Below are positions 15,734 through 27,900 of a stretch of 64,000 nt of DNA, piece by piece. The first letter of the stretch is position 1; every line of letters begins with the position of its first letter. Under the pieces are notes generated by a model. It saw only the letters and a program-made list of their open reading frames with translations, searched no databases and was not told the DNA's origin. Position numbers and translations under genes: made by a program. Source of the stretch: Halichondria panicea (Eukaryota > Porifera > Demospongiae > Suberitida > Halichondriidae); assembly GCF_963675165.1 (NCBI RefSeq), contig NC_087378.1, positions 248,001 through 312,000 on the forward strand, written 5' to 3'.

Positions 15734-18686
15734 ATGGAGTTTAAGACGCTGACACTAATTCTGTTGTTCCTGTGTGCAGGGAAAGGGCTCGGGCAAACTA
15801 ATACTAGTAATAGTAAGTGAATTGTCAGTGCCATGCCAGTGGCCTAAGCTAGCTAACCATAATAATTATTAGATACATATATGCTATGCTATTCTCCCTG
15901 TACACAATAGGTACCACTGGTGCTCCAACTACACAAGTACCAACAACTACAATACCGTCAACCACCGAGACAACTACCACTGTGCCAACTACCATCGAGC
16001 CAGCTGCCACTGAGCCGCCAGCAACCACTGGACCAGCTACCAATGTTACTGAGCTAGCTACCAATGTTACTGAGCTAGCAACCACTGGACCAGCTACCAC
16101 TGTTCCTGAGCCGCCAGCAACCACTGGACCAGCTACCACTGTTAACGTTACTGAGCTAGCTACCATTGTTACTGAGCTAGCAACCACTGGACCAACTACC
16201 ACTGTTACTGAGCTAGCTACCACTGTTACTGAGCTAGCTACCACTGTTACTGAGCTAGCTACCACTGTTACTGAGCTAGCTACCACTGGACCAGCTACCA
16301 CTGTTACTGAGCTAGCAACCACTGGACCAGCTACCACTGTTACTGAGCTAGCAACCACTGGACCAGCTACCACTGAGCCAGCTGGAGGATCTGGGCGTCC
16401 TTCGCAAGAGTTTGTGGTGGCCATGAGCATCATCGGTACCTTCCTTGTCGTCTTCCTTCTCCTTATTTGCGGCCTCAGCCTGATCCTCTACATAATCTGT
16501 AAAAGTGAGTGTGTCTATTCTTGCAGTTTAGTCACTCTGTGTGCGTGTGTGTACGTGCAGGGCGTGTGTCTCGTCTCAAGGATGAGGTTGTGTGGGTGGA
16601 CACTGAACATTGTGAGCAGTCCTGTAATGTTGTGCTCACTGATGTCAAAGAAACACCAGCCACACCCACATCACCAGTGAAGGAAGGAAAGAACGAGAGC
16701 GACGCTGCACTCACTGCCTGCACATTTGGCTTTGAAGGGGAGATCGTAAAGAGTGAGGAGATGAGCATGGTACGTCATTACCCTGTGTGAGAGTGTGGCT
16801 ATCATGTGTATCGTTTCACAGAGCAAATTCAACGAAGAAGTTTGAGTACTAAACATTCAAAAACTAGACTATTTATGTATTTCCTTGCCATTATTTACTC
16901 AATATACAGATGTTTATATAGATGTATACTTCCTGTTTTCATTGAAACGTTCCCTATAAATACATCTCTCAGTAGCAACAGTAGCCAGCTAGCTAGTGTG
17001 TGGTATGTAGCTCTGTGGAATTAATGGCTACTGTCACAATTAATGGAGTAAGTTTTCCCCTCGAGGCCATTTACATCGTTGGTGCTCTCTGTGGTCTGAT
17101 TGTTATCTTCCTCTTCTTTATTTCCTGCCTCTCGTGCATCCTCTGTGCCCTGCCGCGACGTAAGCCACACACACCACACACACCACACTCACCACCCACT
17201 CCTCCTCTTGCAGGATCAGAGAGCCCCCGGGACAAGACAGAACCTCTAGTCCTCAAGTGGGCTGACACTGAACCTGGAAACGTGGAACTGCTGGCAATGA
17301 GAACTCTCTCTGAGACAATATTAGAGCCAGCTACGACCACAGCGGACGAAACAAAGAGTGAGAATAGCGATGAGGAGGTCACTGCTGGGACATTTGGCTT
17401 TCAGGGAGAGATTGTCAAGAACCAGGAGATAGTAACGGTATTGTGTAATGCTGTTTTGGTGTGCTAACTATCTTGAGTGTGAGTAGGTGGAGTGCAACGA
17501 TGAAGACACAGATACAAAGCAACAAGTTGAAGAAAGCCAGCCAGCGACTAGTGTGAGTCTATTAGCCTGCTAGCTGAGTGAGTGTGTGTGTGGGTGGGTA
17601 TTGCCACTAATGCTTGACAAACATTCTATGTCGCAGAACAAGCTTTAAATTGTTGATTTGAAGTGTTTACTTTCTGTAATGTAATCATTCATTTTAGTAC
17701 TCTACATTAGTGATTGCTTTTATTGCTGCATGGACTGCTGCCACTGTTTGCATTCACTAACAGCCTTGTTCATATAATGCAGACCTTTGGTGTCCTCTCT
17801 GACAAGCAACCTCTCGGCAGTGTCCAGAAGGTGCATGAACTCACTACATTAATAGCTAACACTGTCTGTATTACTGTTCATATTATTGTGCAGCCTGACC
17901 TTGTCCTGAGTACACCTGTGGTGATAGTCCTGGAAGAGGCCACACCCACTAAGCCCCCCTCTGATGACAAGCCCACACTTGACGAGCACACCACCCTCAT
18001 GTCTGATACCATTGAACCCCATGAACCCATTGTAGATACTGCCAAGTAAGCCTTCACAATTAACGTACTGTCCGTGTGTTTAAAGTCATTACTGTCCTTT
18101 ATTGCTATTCTTTTATGCTCACAAGTTGCTGACATTGGCATATTATTCTTTTCAAATTGCCTATTATTCTTTTCAAATCGCCACATTATTCCTCCAAAGC
18201 ACAACATAGACCCCATGTTGTCGCACAAGTAACATTAAACTATAAATAATGGCCACACGACTCCACCTATTAGCACTAATGTAGAATGCCAAGGAGATAT
18301 AATCATCCACCAGTACTTCCATCAGGCCTACAAATGTTTATACTATAATTCGTACTGACCTGTTTTTCCAAAACCTACCTTAATTGTTATATAAAGGTGC
18401 CTAGTATGCCAGCATAATTCTCACCCAAAAAATGTGCCTATTATGCTTAAAATTATGCCAGCATAATCTACTAACCCCTATCCCTTGTCCATTTCCCCAT
18501 GCAAGGCCTACTGCAGCCAACAAGTCAACAGAAGAGATCACTAGTAATAGTACAGCTGCTGACACTGGCAAGAGCCTCGAACAACCCAACAGCCCAAACA
18601 TATTGTTCATGGACGATATTGACAAAGCTTTGGGGATGAGCCCATTGGACATGCAGTTGATGGACATCCCGGGAACTTCCCTCTAG
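15734..18686 (+). CDS. Mucin-like single-pass membrane protein with duplicated transmembrane/tail cassette
   Basis: Exons 15734-15812 (signal peptide MEFKTLTLILLFLCAGKG), 15911-16504 and 16561-16769, then shared downstream exons 17487-17552, 17783-17830, 17894-18045 and 18506-18686. All phases agree. The ectodomain is a Thr/Pro/Ala-rich stalk of short repeats built from TELATT and GPATTV, with NVT sequons, so it is probably heavily O-glycosylated. One transmembrane helix (SIIGTFLVVFLLLICGLSL) is followed by a cytoplasmic region with FGFEGEIVKSEE. The tail exons are acidic and end in DDIDKALGMSPLDMQLMD. A second transmembrane/tail cassette lies at 17024-17437 between exon 3 and the shared exons and could serve as an alternative start. 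The family is not recognised; a receptor or adhesion role is only a guess. A polyadenylation-like AATAAA lies near 18769. Confidence 0.6.
17024..17437 (+). other. Second transmembrane/cytoplasmic exon cassette (alternative N-terminus or paralogous unit)
   Basis: Two exons, 17024-17159 and 17214-17437. The first encodes MATVTINGVSFPLEAIYIVG and a membrane helix (LCGLIVIFLFFISCLSCIL) ending in basic residues; the second encodes a cytoplasmic piece. Its exon structure copies the upstream cassette exactly: a phase-1 intron directly after the membrane helix, then an exon ending in phase 0. Local sequence similarity is also visible (VVWVDTE versus VLKWADTE; FGFEGEIVKSEE versus FGFQGEIVKNQE). It lacks a signal peptide and the Thr-rich stalk, so its product would be a signal-anchor protein of short ectodomain. 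In-frame translation could begin eight codons earlier (17000). Confidence 0.55.
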
Positions 18687-18903
18687 AACTCATAATTAGA
18701 GCATAGCTATAGCGTTTGTTATGATAGCGTTTGTTGTTCAAGCGTTTTGTTGTTCACAGGTGTTTAGTAATAAAACAGATTGTTTGTAAAAACATTATGA
18801 ACATAATAAATTATTGTATGATGGGATATAAAATGACTGTTCTAAAAATGGCACACTACATATATATATATATAGAGTCTGGCTACATGTCACACATTGT
18901 TGA

Positions 18904-21900
18904 TCATTCTATTGTAAAGTTAACGGTACGGCGAATTCTCCTGGCACAGGCATCACCATTAGGCCGAACCTTGAATGCATAAACTCCAGCTACCAGGTTA
19001 CCAAGGTTAGAGGGAGATGTGCCTGCAAGAGAAAAAAGTGTACGGATATTGTCACAGGGTTATATAGAAATTCAAAAATGACCATAAAATGACACTAAGT
19101 CATGTGATACTCACATGGTACATACTCTCCGACAGCCCCATTGATGGTGAGACGACACTCAGTGTCGGTGACTGGTCCAATCTCATTCCACTCTATTTGT
19201 ACGAACCCAGCTTCGTCCACGACAACCACATCCTCTTGTGCAGCATTAACAAACACCACAGAACAGTCCATGTTGAACCCTACAGGGAAAGGGGTGTGGC
19301 ATTCAGTAACTATAGAGACACACTAGCCACTCCACCTACCTAGTCGCACTTGTCTGGTTATGTTGGCAATCTCCAATCCCTGAGAATCAAAGGCAGTCAC
19401 TATGAATGTATATGGTTCTTGTCGATCCGGTGGCAGGCCAAAGAAGGTCACAGTCCTTGATGAACCTGGAGGGGGCGGGGCATGTGTTAGGGGGGGTGGT
19501 CTGAGGCTAGTGTACATGCTCACAATCTACGGGTCCAAGGGTGCCGAGTTGACACAAGGCTGAGGCAACATCACTACGCAGAGTGAAATCTACGAGCACA
19601 GAAGCGGAGGTTGGGCTGTCCAGAGTCACTCTCGGTGTGTCGTTGATGATGACTATCCCAGGGGACACTGTACATGGCAACACAGTGTGTGTGTATGGTG
19701 TGGTAGCTGGACTATGTATCAACACAGTGTGTGTATATGGTGCGGTAGCGGGACTATGTATCAACACAATGTGTGTGTATGGTGTGGTAGCGGGACTATG
19801 TATCAACACAGTGTGTGTGTATGGTGTGGTAGCGGGACTATGTATCAACACAGTGTGTGTGTATGGTGTGGTAGCGGGACTATGTATCAACACAGTGTGT
19901 GTGTATGGTGTGGTAGGGGACTATATATGTATCAACGCAGTGTGTGTGTGTGTGTGGTGTGGTAGCGGGGACTATGTACAGTGTGTGTGTGTGTGTGGTG
20001 TGGTAGCGGGACTATATATGTACAGTGTGTGTGGAAAACATGTGGGAGAAAACAATACAAGTAACTGATGGGAGGGAATTAAAATTTGTTGGTGTGTACA
20101 CAAAGAAGAAAGCCTAGCTGTTAGTCAGATGTATATGGTGTTGCCTATGTGACATGTATATACGTATATACCTTCATCATCATCAATAATAACCACTGTG
20201 GCTGTGTTGGGGGAGAGGGTGACAGGAAGACCCCCCGCGGAGACAGAGACTAAGAAGCTCTCCGTAGAGGATTCAGGGAGGTCATTCCCCACAATGGTGT
20301 ACATAGCACACTGCGTGGTAGCCCCCCCGGACACAAAGGACACAATACGATCACCACCGATGTAGTCAGAGCCATCTACAGAAAGGGATCAATCATATGT
20401 ACAAGGTGCACTCAACAACACAGCCAACTACACTGTGTAATGAGGTCAACCTACACCTACACTCACCGAGAGCAGAGCCTTGGATTGTTGATACGGTGAA
20501 GTCCAGCTGCCCTGAAAGAGGTGCTTCAGAGATGGTGAGGCACACAGGGACAACGGCCTGGGACTCCCCCTCCAACACAGAGAAACTAGGATCACTGAAT
20601 CCAACAACCGTCGCTACTATAGGAGCTGTGTGTGTGTGTGTGGGGGGGGAGGGGGCAGTCAAAGGGTGGTTATTATCTGAGCTCCACAGTGCACTTACGG
20701 TCATCATCAATGATGGTAATAGAGGCAGACTGACGGAAGAACACAACAGCTGAGTCGGTGGTTGACAGGTCAGCAAAGAACATCTCTGTTGGTTCGTTGA
20801 TTACGTCGTTGATGAGAGTGATGAACTCACAGATGAACGGTTCCGTGTTGATGGGACTAAAGGTGACCGTAACAGTCTCCGCTACGAAATCCTGGCCAGC
20901 TGGAGGACAATGGACAATACAGAGAGAGAACAGTTAATAAACAACCCATACAAAGCACATCATGTCTTAGAGCTATACACAATGGCCCCACCCACTCACC
21001 CAGCGCACTGCCCGCCCTCAGTGTGAGCGTGAGGATGACATCTCTGTTGACAACATTGTTTGTAAGGTCCACACACACCATCAAGTTAGTGGCGTCTTCG
21101 TTCTCATTGAATGTGTAGCTGAGTTGACTCAAGCCGACTGAAACAGTATTGTCTGTGAGAGGGGAGGGGTTTATACACAACAACCTAATCACCAGCTGTT
21201 ACATACCGAGCGTGTCGAGTATAGAGACAATGGCAGGTGAACCCAATGACCCCGGGAAGTCCCCACTTGTTAGTGAGATGCTGAATGTTTCAGTGCCCTC
21301 CTGTACAGTATCCTCCAAGATGGTAACCGTGGTGCACTGTCGTCTTGGCCCACTCGGAGTGAACATGAGCAGCGTGGTGAGGGGAGCATAGTCAAAGCCA
21401 GCTGAAGGGGGGGGGAGTAATAGCATTGTGTAAATTAACACAATCATAATAATACCATTTGCTGTGATGTCATTTGCTGTCACAGTGATGGTTGTGGGGG
21501 CGGTGAGTTGAGCTCCATTGACCACAATACACACACTTAAACTGCCGTCTTCTTCATTCACAGAGTATGTACTCATCTCCACAGCAATGGTGGCTGGGAG
21601 GGGATCGTCACTGATGATGGTAACCAGAACAGTCTGATCTGGTTGGCCAGTTTGTTGTAGTCGGATGGTAAACAATTCGTTAGATTCAAAGAAGGAATCA
21701 TCGATGATATCGAGAGGTAGACATATTCTAGTGGGAGAGGTGGAGGTGAAGGAGATCTCTCCAATCTTGTCCACATAGTCATCACCAGCTGCATAGGGGG
21801 CAAAGGTTATGTCGCCCACACACACACACTGACTGACTCACCTGTGGCTGTGTTGGCTACAGTATCGTATGTTGCCGTGACAGTCTGTCCAGGTGGTGGT

Positions 21901-24900
21901 AGGGTGTCGATACTTAAACACACCTCAGCACTTGGACCACCCTCTGTCAGTGACAGCTGTAGGGGACCCTCAAATGATATCAGTGGATCCACAGCACCGT
22001 CAGAAGCTGTGGGGGGTAATGTGTGGGGTAAGGGGTGTGTGTGTGGGGGGTGGTACTCACCGAATATTGTGACTGTGGAAGTGGGTGTGATTATAGAGCA
22101 CCCTCCCTGGGGGTCACTAAGGTCAACTAAGAAGCTCTCGTCAGGCTCGGCTAAATTGTCGTCAATGAATTCAACACGTGGACACTGCACATCGATGCCA
22201 AATAGAGAGGGTCCAAAGTTCACACTCACAGAGCTTGCCACATAGTCACTACCAGCTGTAGGAACGGACATAGTGTCATGTGATGTATGACAGGTATCAT
22301 GAGGTGATCAACGTACCCATGGCTGTTCCATCTCTGGTAGAGAAGACGAGACTAGTGGCTGTCGTGGTTATCCCATCGAGCTGCACACACACAGAGAAGA
22401 AACCAGCGCTTTCAGGTCCAGAGTAGCTACTCTGAATGAACTGGAAGCTACAGTCAGCGGGGGTTCCATCTGAGGGGGATGGGGGATGGGATAGTAACAG
22501 TGGATTGCAGTGCACTTGCAACAGAGAATAGCCAAACAGCACAACCGCAAATTAGATAATAATTTCTTGGCCTAATAATTATAGGCTGTATAATTATAGA
22601 GACAATAATTATATATCTCTGGGATTATATTAATAATAGGTATGGCTTAGTGAATTATGCTGTTTGGCCATTCTCTGCTGCAATTAAGTGCACTGCAGTC
22701 CACTGTACAGCTAGCCACTGCATGTAGAACAGTGTACAGAGCCTATAGTGTGCATGGTACTATCACTGTATGTTTTCTCGTGGGGTAAAACAGTTCTGCT
22801 ATAGCTATCTTGTTTCGAGAGGCTGGCCTACCATTGTCTGTGATGGTAACGACGGTTGTCTGGGGGGCCACAAACAGCGCCCCCTGGGGAGGGGGGGACA
22901 CCAACACTACAGAGAATGACTCAGTAGACTCTGAAGTAGTATCATCTAGGAGGGCCACATTGACACACATCTCAGTGGGGGAGGAGGAGTCAAACACCAA
23001 TGGGAATGAATCGGCCACAAAGTCAGAGCCAGCTGTAAAAATAAGTGTATGAGCATTAGCACAGGGAGGAGGTACACTTACCAATTGCTGATCCTGTTTC
23101 TTGTGTTGCTATAGTTATTGGTAGACTGATAGCAAGGGCTGGACCACTCACACTCACACACACACTCACAAAACTGGTTCCTTCACTCACACTATCGGCA
23201 GCCTGAGAGAAGGACACTTGTGCATCTGAGAGAAGGGGGCGGGCATTAAGAGGGTGCGATTAGATTGGGTGTGGTCTTACTGTCAGAGTTGTTGATGATT
23301 ACTGTTCCCATGGATACACCAAATGTGATTGCATTGCTGGTGCTACTTAGTTCCACTGTGAAGGTCTCGCTACTCTCCACTAGATTGTCTGGTGCTATGG
23401 CAATGTTCACACACTGTCTGACGTCAGATGAAGAGAATATCAGGAATTCATTGACACCAGTGTAGTCAGAGCCAAACACTGGAGGGAGGAGAAGGGTTAT
23501 ATAATTATAACAAGACAATTTCGGAAAATTCAACAAGAAATGCAAACGTATCTATCAAGAACACTAAAAAACCATGTGCACACAACCTTAAGGTCTTTAC
23601 CGTTTTTGAACGAAACAAAATTTAAGATGTACATGTACAAATTAAGATTCACAGCCCAAAGTTAATCTGTCTGGGATACAAGTTACATAATTGTATATCA
23701 AAACAGGACCATTAATTTTTGTAAAAATTCCTTACATGCAATATATGGTGGCTATCCCTCAAAGTGTTTATTAAAGAAAAGGTTAAAAGTTGCAAAAGTT
23801 ACGAGTTAGTCTTACGTGCAGTAGCGGTCCCGTCCATGGTAGTGAGTTGAACACCAGCTAATCCAGTCAACTGTCCTTGAGTAATGGCTGCACACACCAT
23901 CACAGACCCCTCACTCTCACTTATGATATAGTTGGCCTCCTCTAAGGAGATGGTGGCAGCTGTGGTGGGGTTGTGTTCAGTGATTGAGCATATAATAAAT
24001 TATGTAATTAAGCTACTTACATGTGTCATCATCAAGAATGGTAACTGTTCCCATGGATACACCAAGTGTGATTGCATCGCTGGTGCTACTTAGTTCCACT
24101 GTGAAGGTCTCACTACTCTCCACTAGATTGTCTGATGCTATGGCAATGTTCACACACTGTCTGACGTCAGATGAAGAGAATATCAGGAATTCAGTGACAC
24201 CAGTGTAGTCAGAGCCAGACAGTGCAGTGGCAGTTCCGTCCATGGTAGTGAGTTGAACACCAGCTAATCCAGTCAACTGTCCTTGAGTAATGGCTGCACA
24301 CACCATCACAGACCCCTCACTCTCACCTACGGTATAGTCGGCCGCCTCCAAGGAGATGGTGGCAGCTGTGGTGGGGTTGTGTTCAGTGATTGAGCATACA
24401 ATAAATTATGTAATTAAGCTACTTACATGTGTCATCATCAATAATGGTAACTGTTCCCATGGATACACCAAGTGTGATGGCATCACTGGCGCTACTTAGT
24501 TCCACTACGAAAGTCTCGCTACTCTCCACTAGATTGTCTGGTGCTATAGCAATGTTCACGCATTGTCTGGTATTGATGGATGACAGGAATTGAGCAGAGT
24601 TGACGGGAGTGTAGTCAGAGCCAGGCGCTAGAGGGGGGTGGATAGTGAGGGTATCATCACCAGCTACTCCACTTACTAGCTGTTCCAACAACACTAGAGA
24701 ACTGGAGGGGCAGGAGCACTCCAGGGTCAATTTCTCCATCAGTAATGGCTGCACACACCATCAGAGATCCACTATCCTCAGTCACACTGTACACACCCAT
24801 CTCTAGGGAGACTGTCACGGCTGTGTGTGTGTGTGGGAGGGGGAGGGGAGTGATCACTCACCTTATACCAGCAAGAGTTGACTTACTATCATCATTGAGA

Positions 24901-27900
24901 ATGGTGACTGTTGCCATTGAAGCACCCAGTGTGACATCAGGATCAGAGCTAGTCAGTTGCAGTGTGAAGGTCTCATCATTTTCTACCCGACTGTCTTGAG
25001 TGATGCTGATACCACCACACTGTGTCAGACCATTGGCAGTGAACGTGAGAGACATAGTACCCAGGAAATAGTCACTACCGGCCTCTGTAAGGGAAGGAGG
25101 GATTGTGTCAGTCGAGGTGTTTAGTGCATTGCCAGCATCCATCAACTCACCAGCTGTTCCGTCCGTGGCAGAGAGTTGAACTGACACAGTTTCAGCTGAC
25201 AACAGCTGTTCACTGGTAATGACTGCACACACCACCAGAGATCCACTATCCTCAGCAACACTGTACACATCCATCTCTAGGGAGACTGTCACGGCTGTTG
25301 TGGTGGGGTTAGTAATACTGTAGGGTCGTTTATATTGAAGTTGAACTTACTATCATCATCAACAATGGTAACTGTTCCCATGGATACACCAAATGTGATT
25401 GCATCGCTGGTGCTACTTAGTTCCACTGTGAAGGTCTCGCTACTCTCCACTAGATTGTCTGATGCTATGGCAATGTTCACACACTGTCTGACGTCAGATG
25501 AAGAGAATATCAGGACTTCAGTGACACCAGTGTAGTCAGAGCCAGACAGTGCAGTGGCAGTTCCGTCCATGGTAGTGAGTTGAACACCAGCTAATCCAGT
25601 CAACTGTCCTTGAGTAATGGCTGCACACACCATCACAGACCCCTCACTCTCACCTATGGTATAGTCGGCCAACTCCAAGGAGATGGTGGCAGCTGTGGTG
25701 GGGTTGTGTTCAGTGATTGAGCATACAATAAATTATGTAATTAAGCTACTTACATGTGTCATCATCAATAATGGTAACTGTTCCCATGGATACACCAAAT
25801 GTGATTGCATCGCTGGTGCTACTTAGTTCCACTGTGAAGGTCTCGCTACTCTCCACTAGATTGTCTGATGCTATGGCAATGTTCACACACTGTCTGACAT
25901 CAGATGAAGAGAATATCAGGACTTCAGTGACACCAGTGTAGTCAGAACCAGACAGTGCAGTGGCAGTTCCGTCCATGGTAGTGAGTTGAACACCAGCTAA
26001 TCCAGTCAACTGTCCTTGAGTAATGGCTGCACACACCATCACAGACCCCTCACTCTCACCTACAGTATAGTCGGCCAACTCCAAGGAGATGGTGGCAGCT
26101 GTGGTGGGGTTGTGTTCAGTGATTGAGCATACATAAATTATGTAATTAAGCTACTTACATGTGTCATCATCAATAATGGTAACTGTTCCCATGGATACAC
26201 CAAATGTGATTGCATCGCTGGTGCTACTTAGTTCCACTGTGAAGGTCTCGCTACTCTCCACTAGATTGTCTGATGCTATGGCAATGTTCACACACTGTCT
26301 GACGTCAGATGAAGAGAATATCAGGACTTCAGTGACACCAGTGTAGTCAGAGCCAGACAGTGCAGTGGCAGTTCCGTCCATGGTAGTGAGTTGAACACCA
26401 GCTAATCCAGTCAACTGTCCTTGAGTAATGGCTGCACACACCATCACAGACCCCTCACTCTCACCTACAGTATAGTCGGCCAACTCCAAGGAGATGGTGG
26501 CAGCTGTGGTGGGGTTGTGTTCAGTGATTGAGCATACAATAAATTATGTAATTAAGCTACTTACATGTGTCATCATCAATAATGGTAACTGTTCCCATGG
26601 ATACACCAAATGTGATTGCATCGCTGGTGCTACTTAGTTCCACTGTGAAGGTCTCGCTACTCTCCACTAGATTGTCTGATGCTATGGCAATGTTCACACA
26701 CTGTCTGACGTCAGATGAAGAGAATATCAGGACTTCAGTGACACCAGTGTAGTCAGAGCCAGACAGTGCAGTGGCAGTTCCGTCCATGGTAGCGAGTTGA
26801 ACACCAGCTAATCCAGTCAACTGTCCTTGAGTAATGGCTGCACACACCATCACAGACCCCTCACTCTCACCTACGGTATAGTCGGCCAACTCCAAGGAGA
26901 TGGTGGCAGCTGTGGTGGGGTTGTGTTCAGTGATTGAGCATACAATAAATTATGTAATTAAGCTACTTACATGTGTCATCATCAATAATGGTAACTGTTC
27001 CCATGGATACACCAAATGTGATTGCATCGCTGGTGCTACTTAGTTCCACTGTGAAGGTCTCGCTACTCTCCACTAGATTGTCTGATGCTACGGCAATGTT
27101 CACACACTGTCTGACGTCAGATGAAGAGAATATCAGGACTTCAGTGACACCAGTATAGTCAGAGCCAGACAGTGCAGTGGCAGTTCCGTCCATGGTAGTG
27201 AGTTGAACACCAGCTAATCCAGTCAACTGTCCTTGAGTAATGGCTGCACACACCATCACAGACCCCTCACTCTCACCTACGGTATAGTCGGCCAACTCCA
27301 AGGAGATGGTGGCAGCTGTGGTGGGGTTGTGTTCAGTGATTGAGCATACAATAAATTATGTAATTAAGCGACTTACTTATACGATCACCATCAAGAATAG
27401 TAACTGTTGCCATGGATACACCAAGTGTGACATCATCGCTGGTGCTACGTAGTTCTACTGTGAAGGTCTCGCTACTCTCCACTAGATTGTCTGATGCTAT
27501 GGCAATGTTCACACACTGTCTGACGTCAGATGAAGAGAATATCAGGAATTCAGTGACACCAGTGTAGTCAGAGCCAGACAGTGCAGTGGCAGTTCCGTCC
27601 ATGGTAGTGAGTTGAACACCAGCTAATCCAGTCAACTGTCCTTGAGTAATGGCTGCACACACCATCACAGACCCCTCACTCTCACCTACAGTATAGTCGG
27701 CCAACTCCAAGGAGATGGTGGCAGCTGTGGTGGGGTTGTGTTCAGTGATTGAGCATACAATAAATTATGTAATTAAGCTACTTACATGTGTCATCATCAA
27801 TAATGGTAACTGTTCCCATGGATACACCAAATGTGATTGCATCGTTGGTGCTACTTAGTTCCACTGTGAAGGTCTCGCTACTCTCCACTAGATTGTCTGA

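Noticed and set aside
15849-16433. 194-codon minus-strand frame rich in VVASSV repeats
   Set aside because: Antisense of the Thr/Pro-rich stalk exon of the membrane protein, whose signal peptide and membrane helix support the plus strand.
19583-20068. 161-codon plus-strand frame rich in VCVYGVVAG
   Set aside because: Translation of the 42-bp intronic minisatellite.
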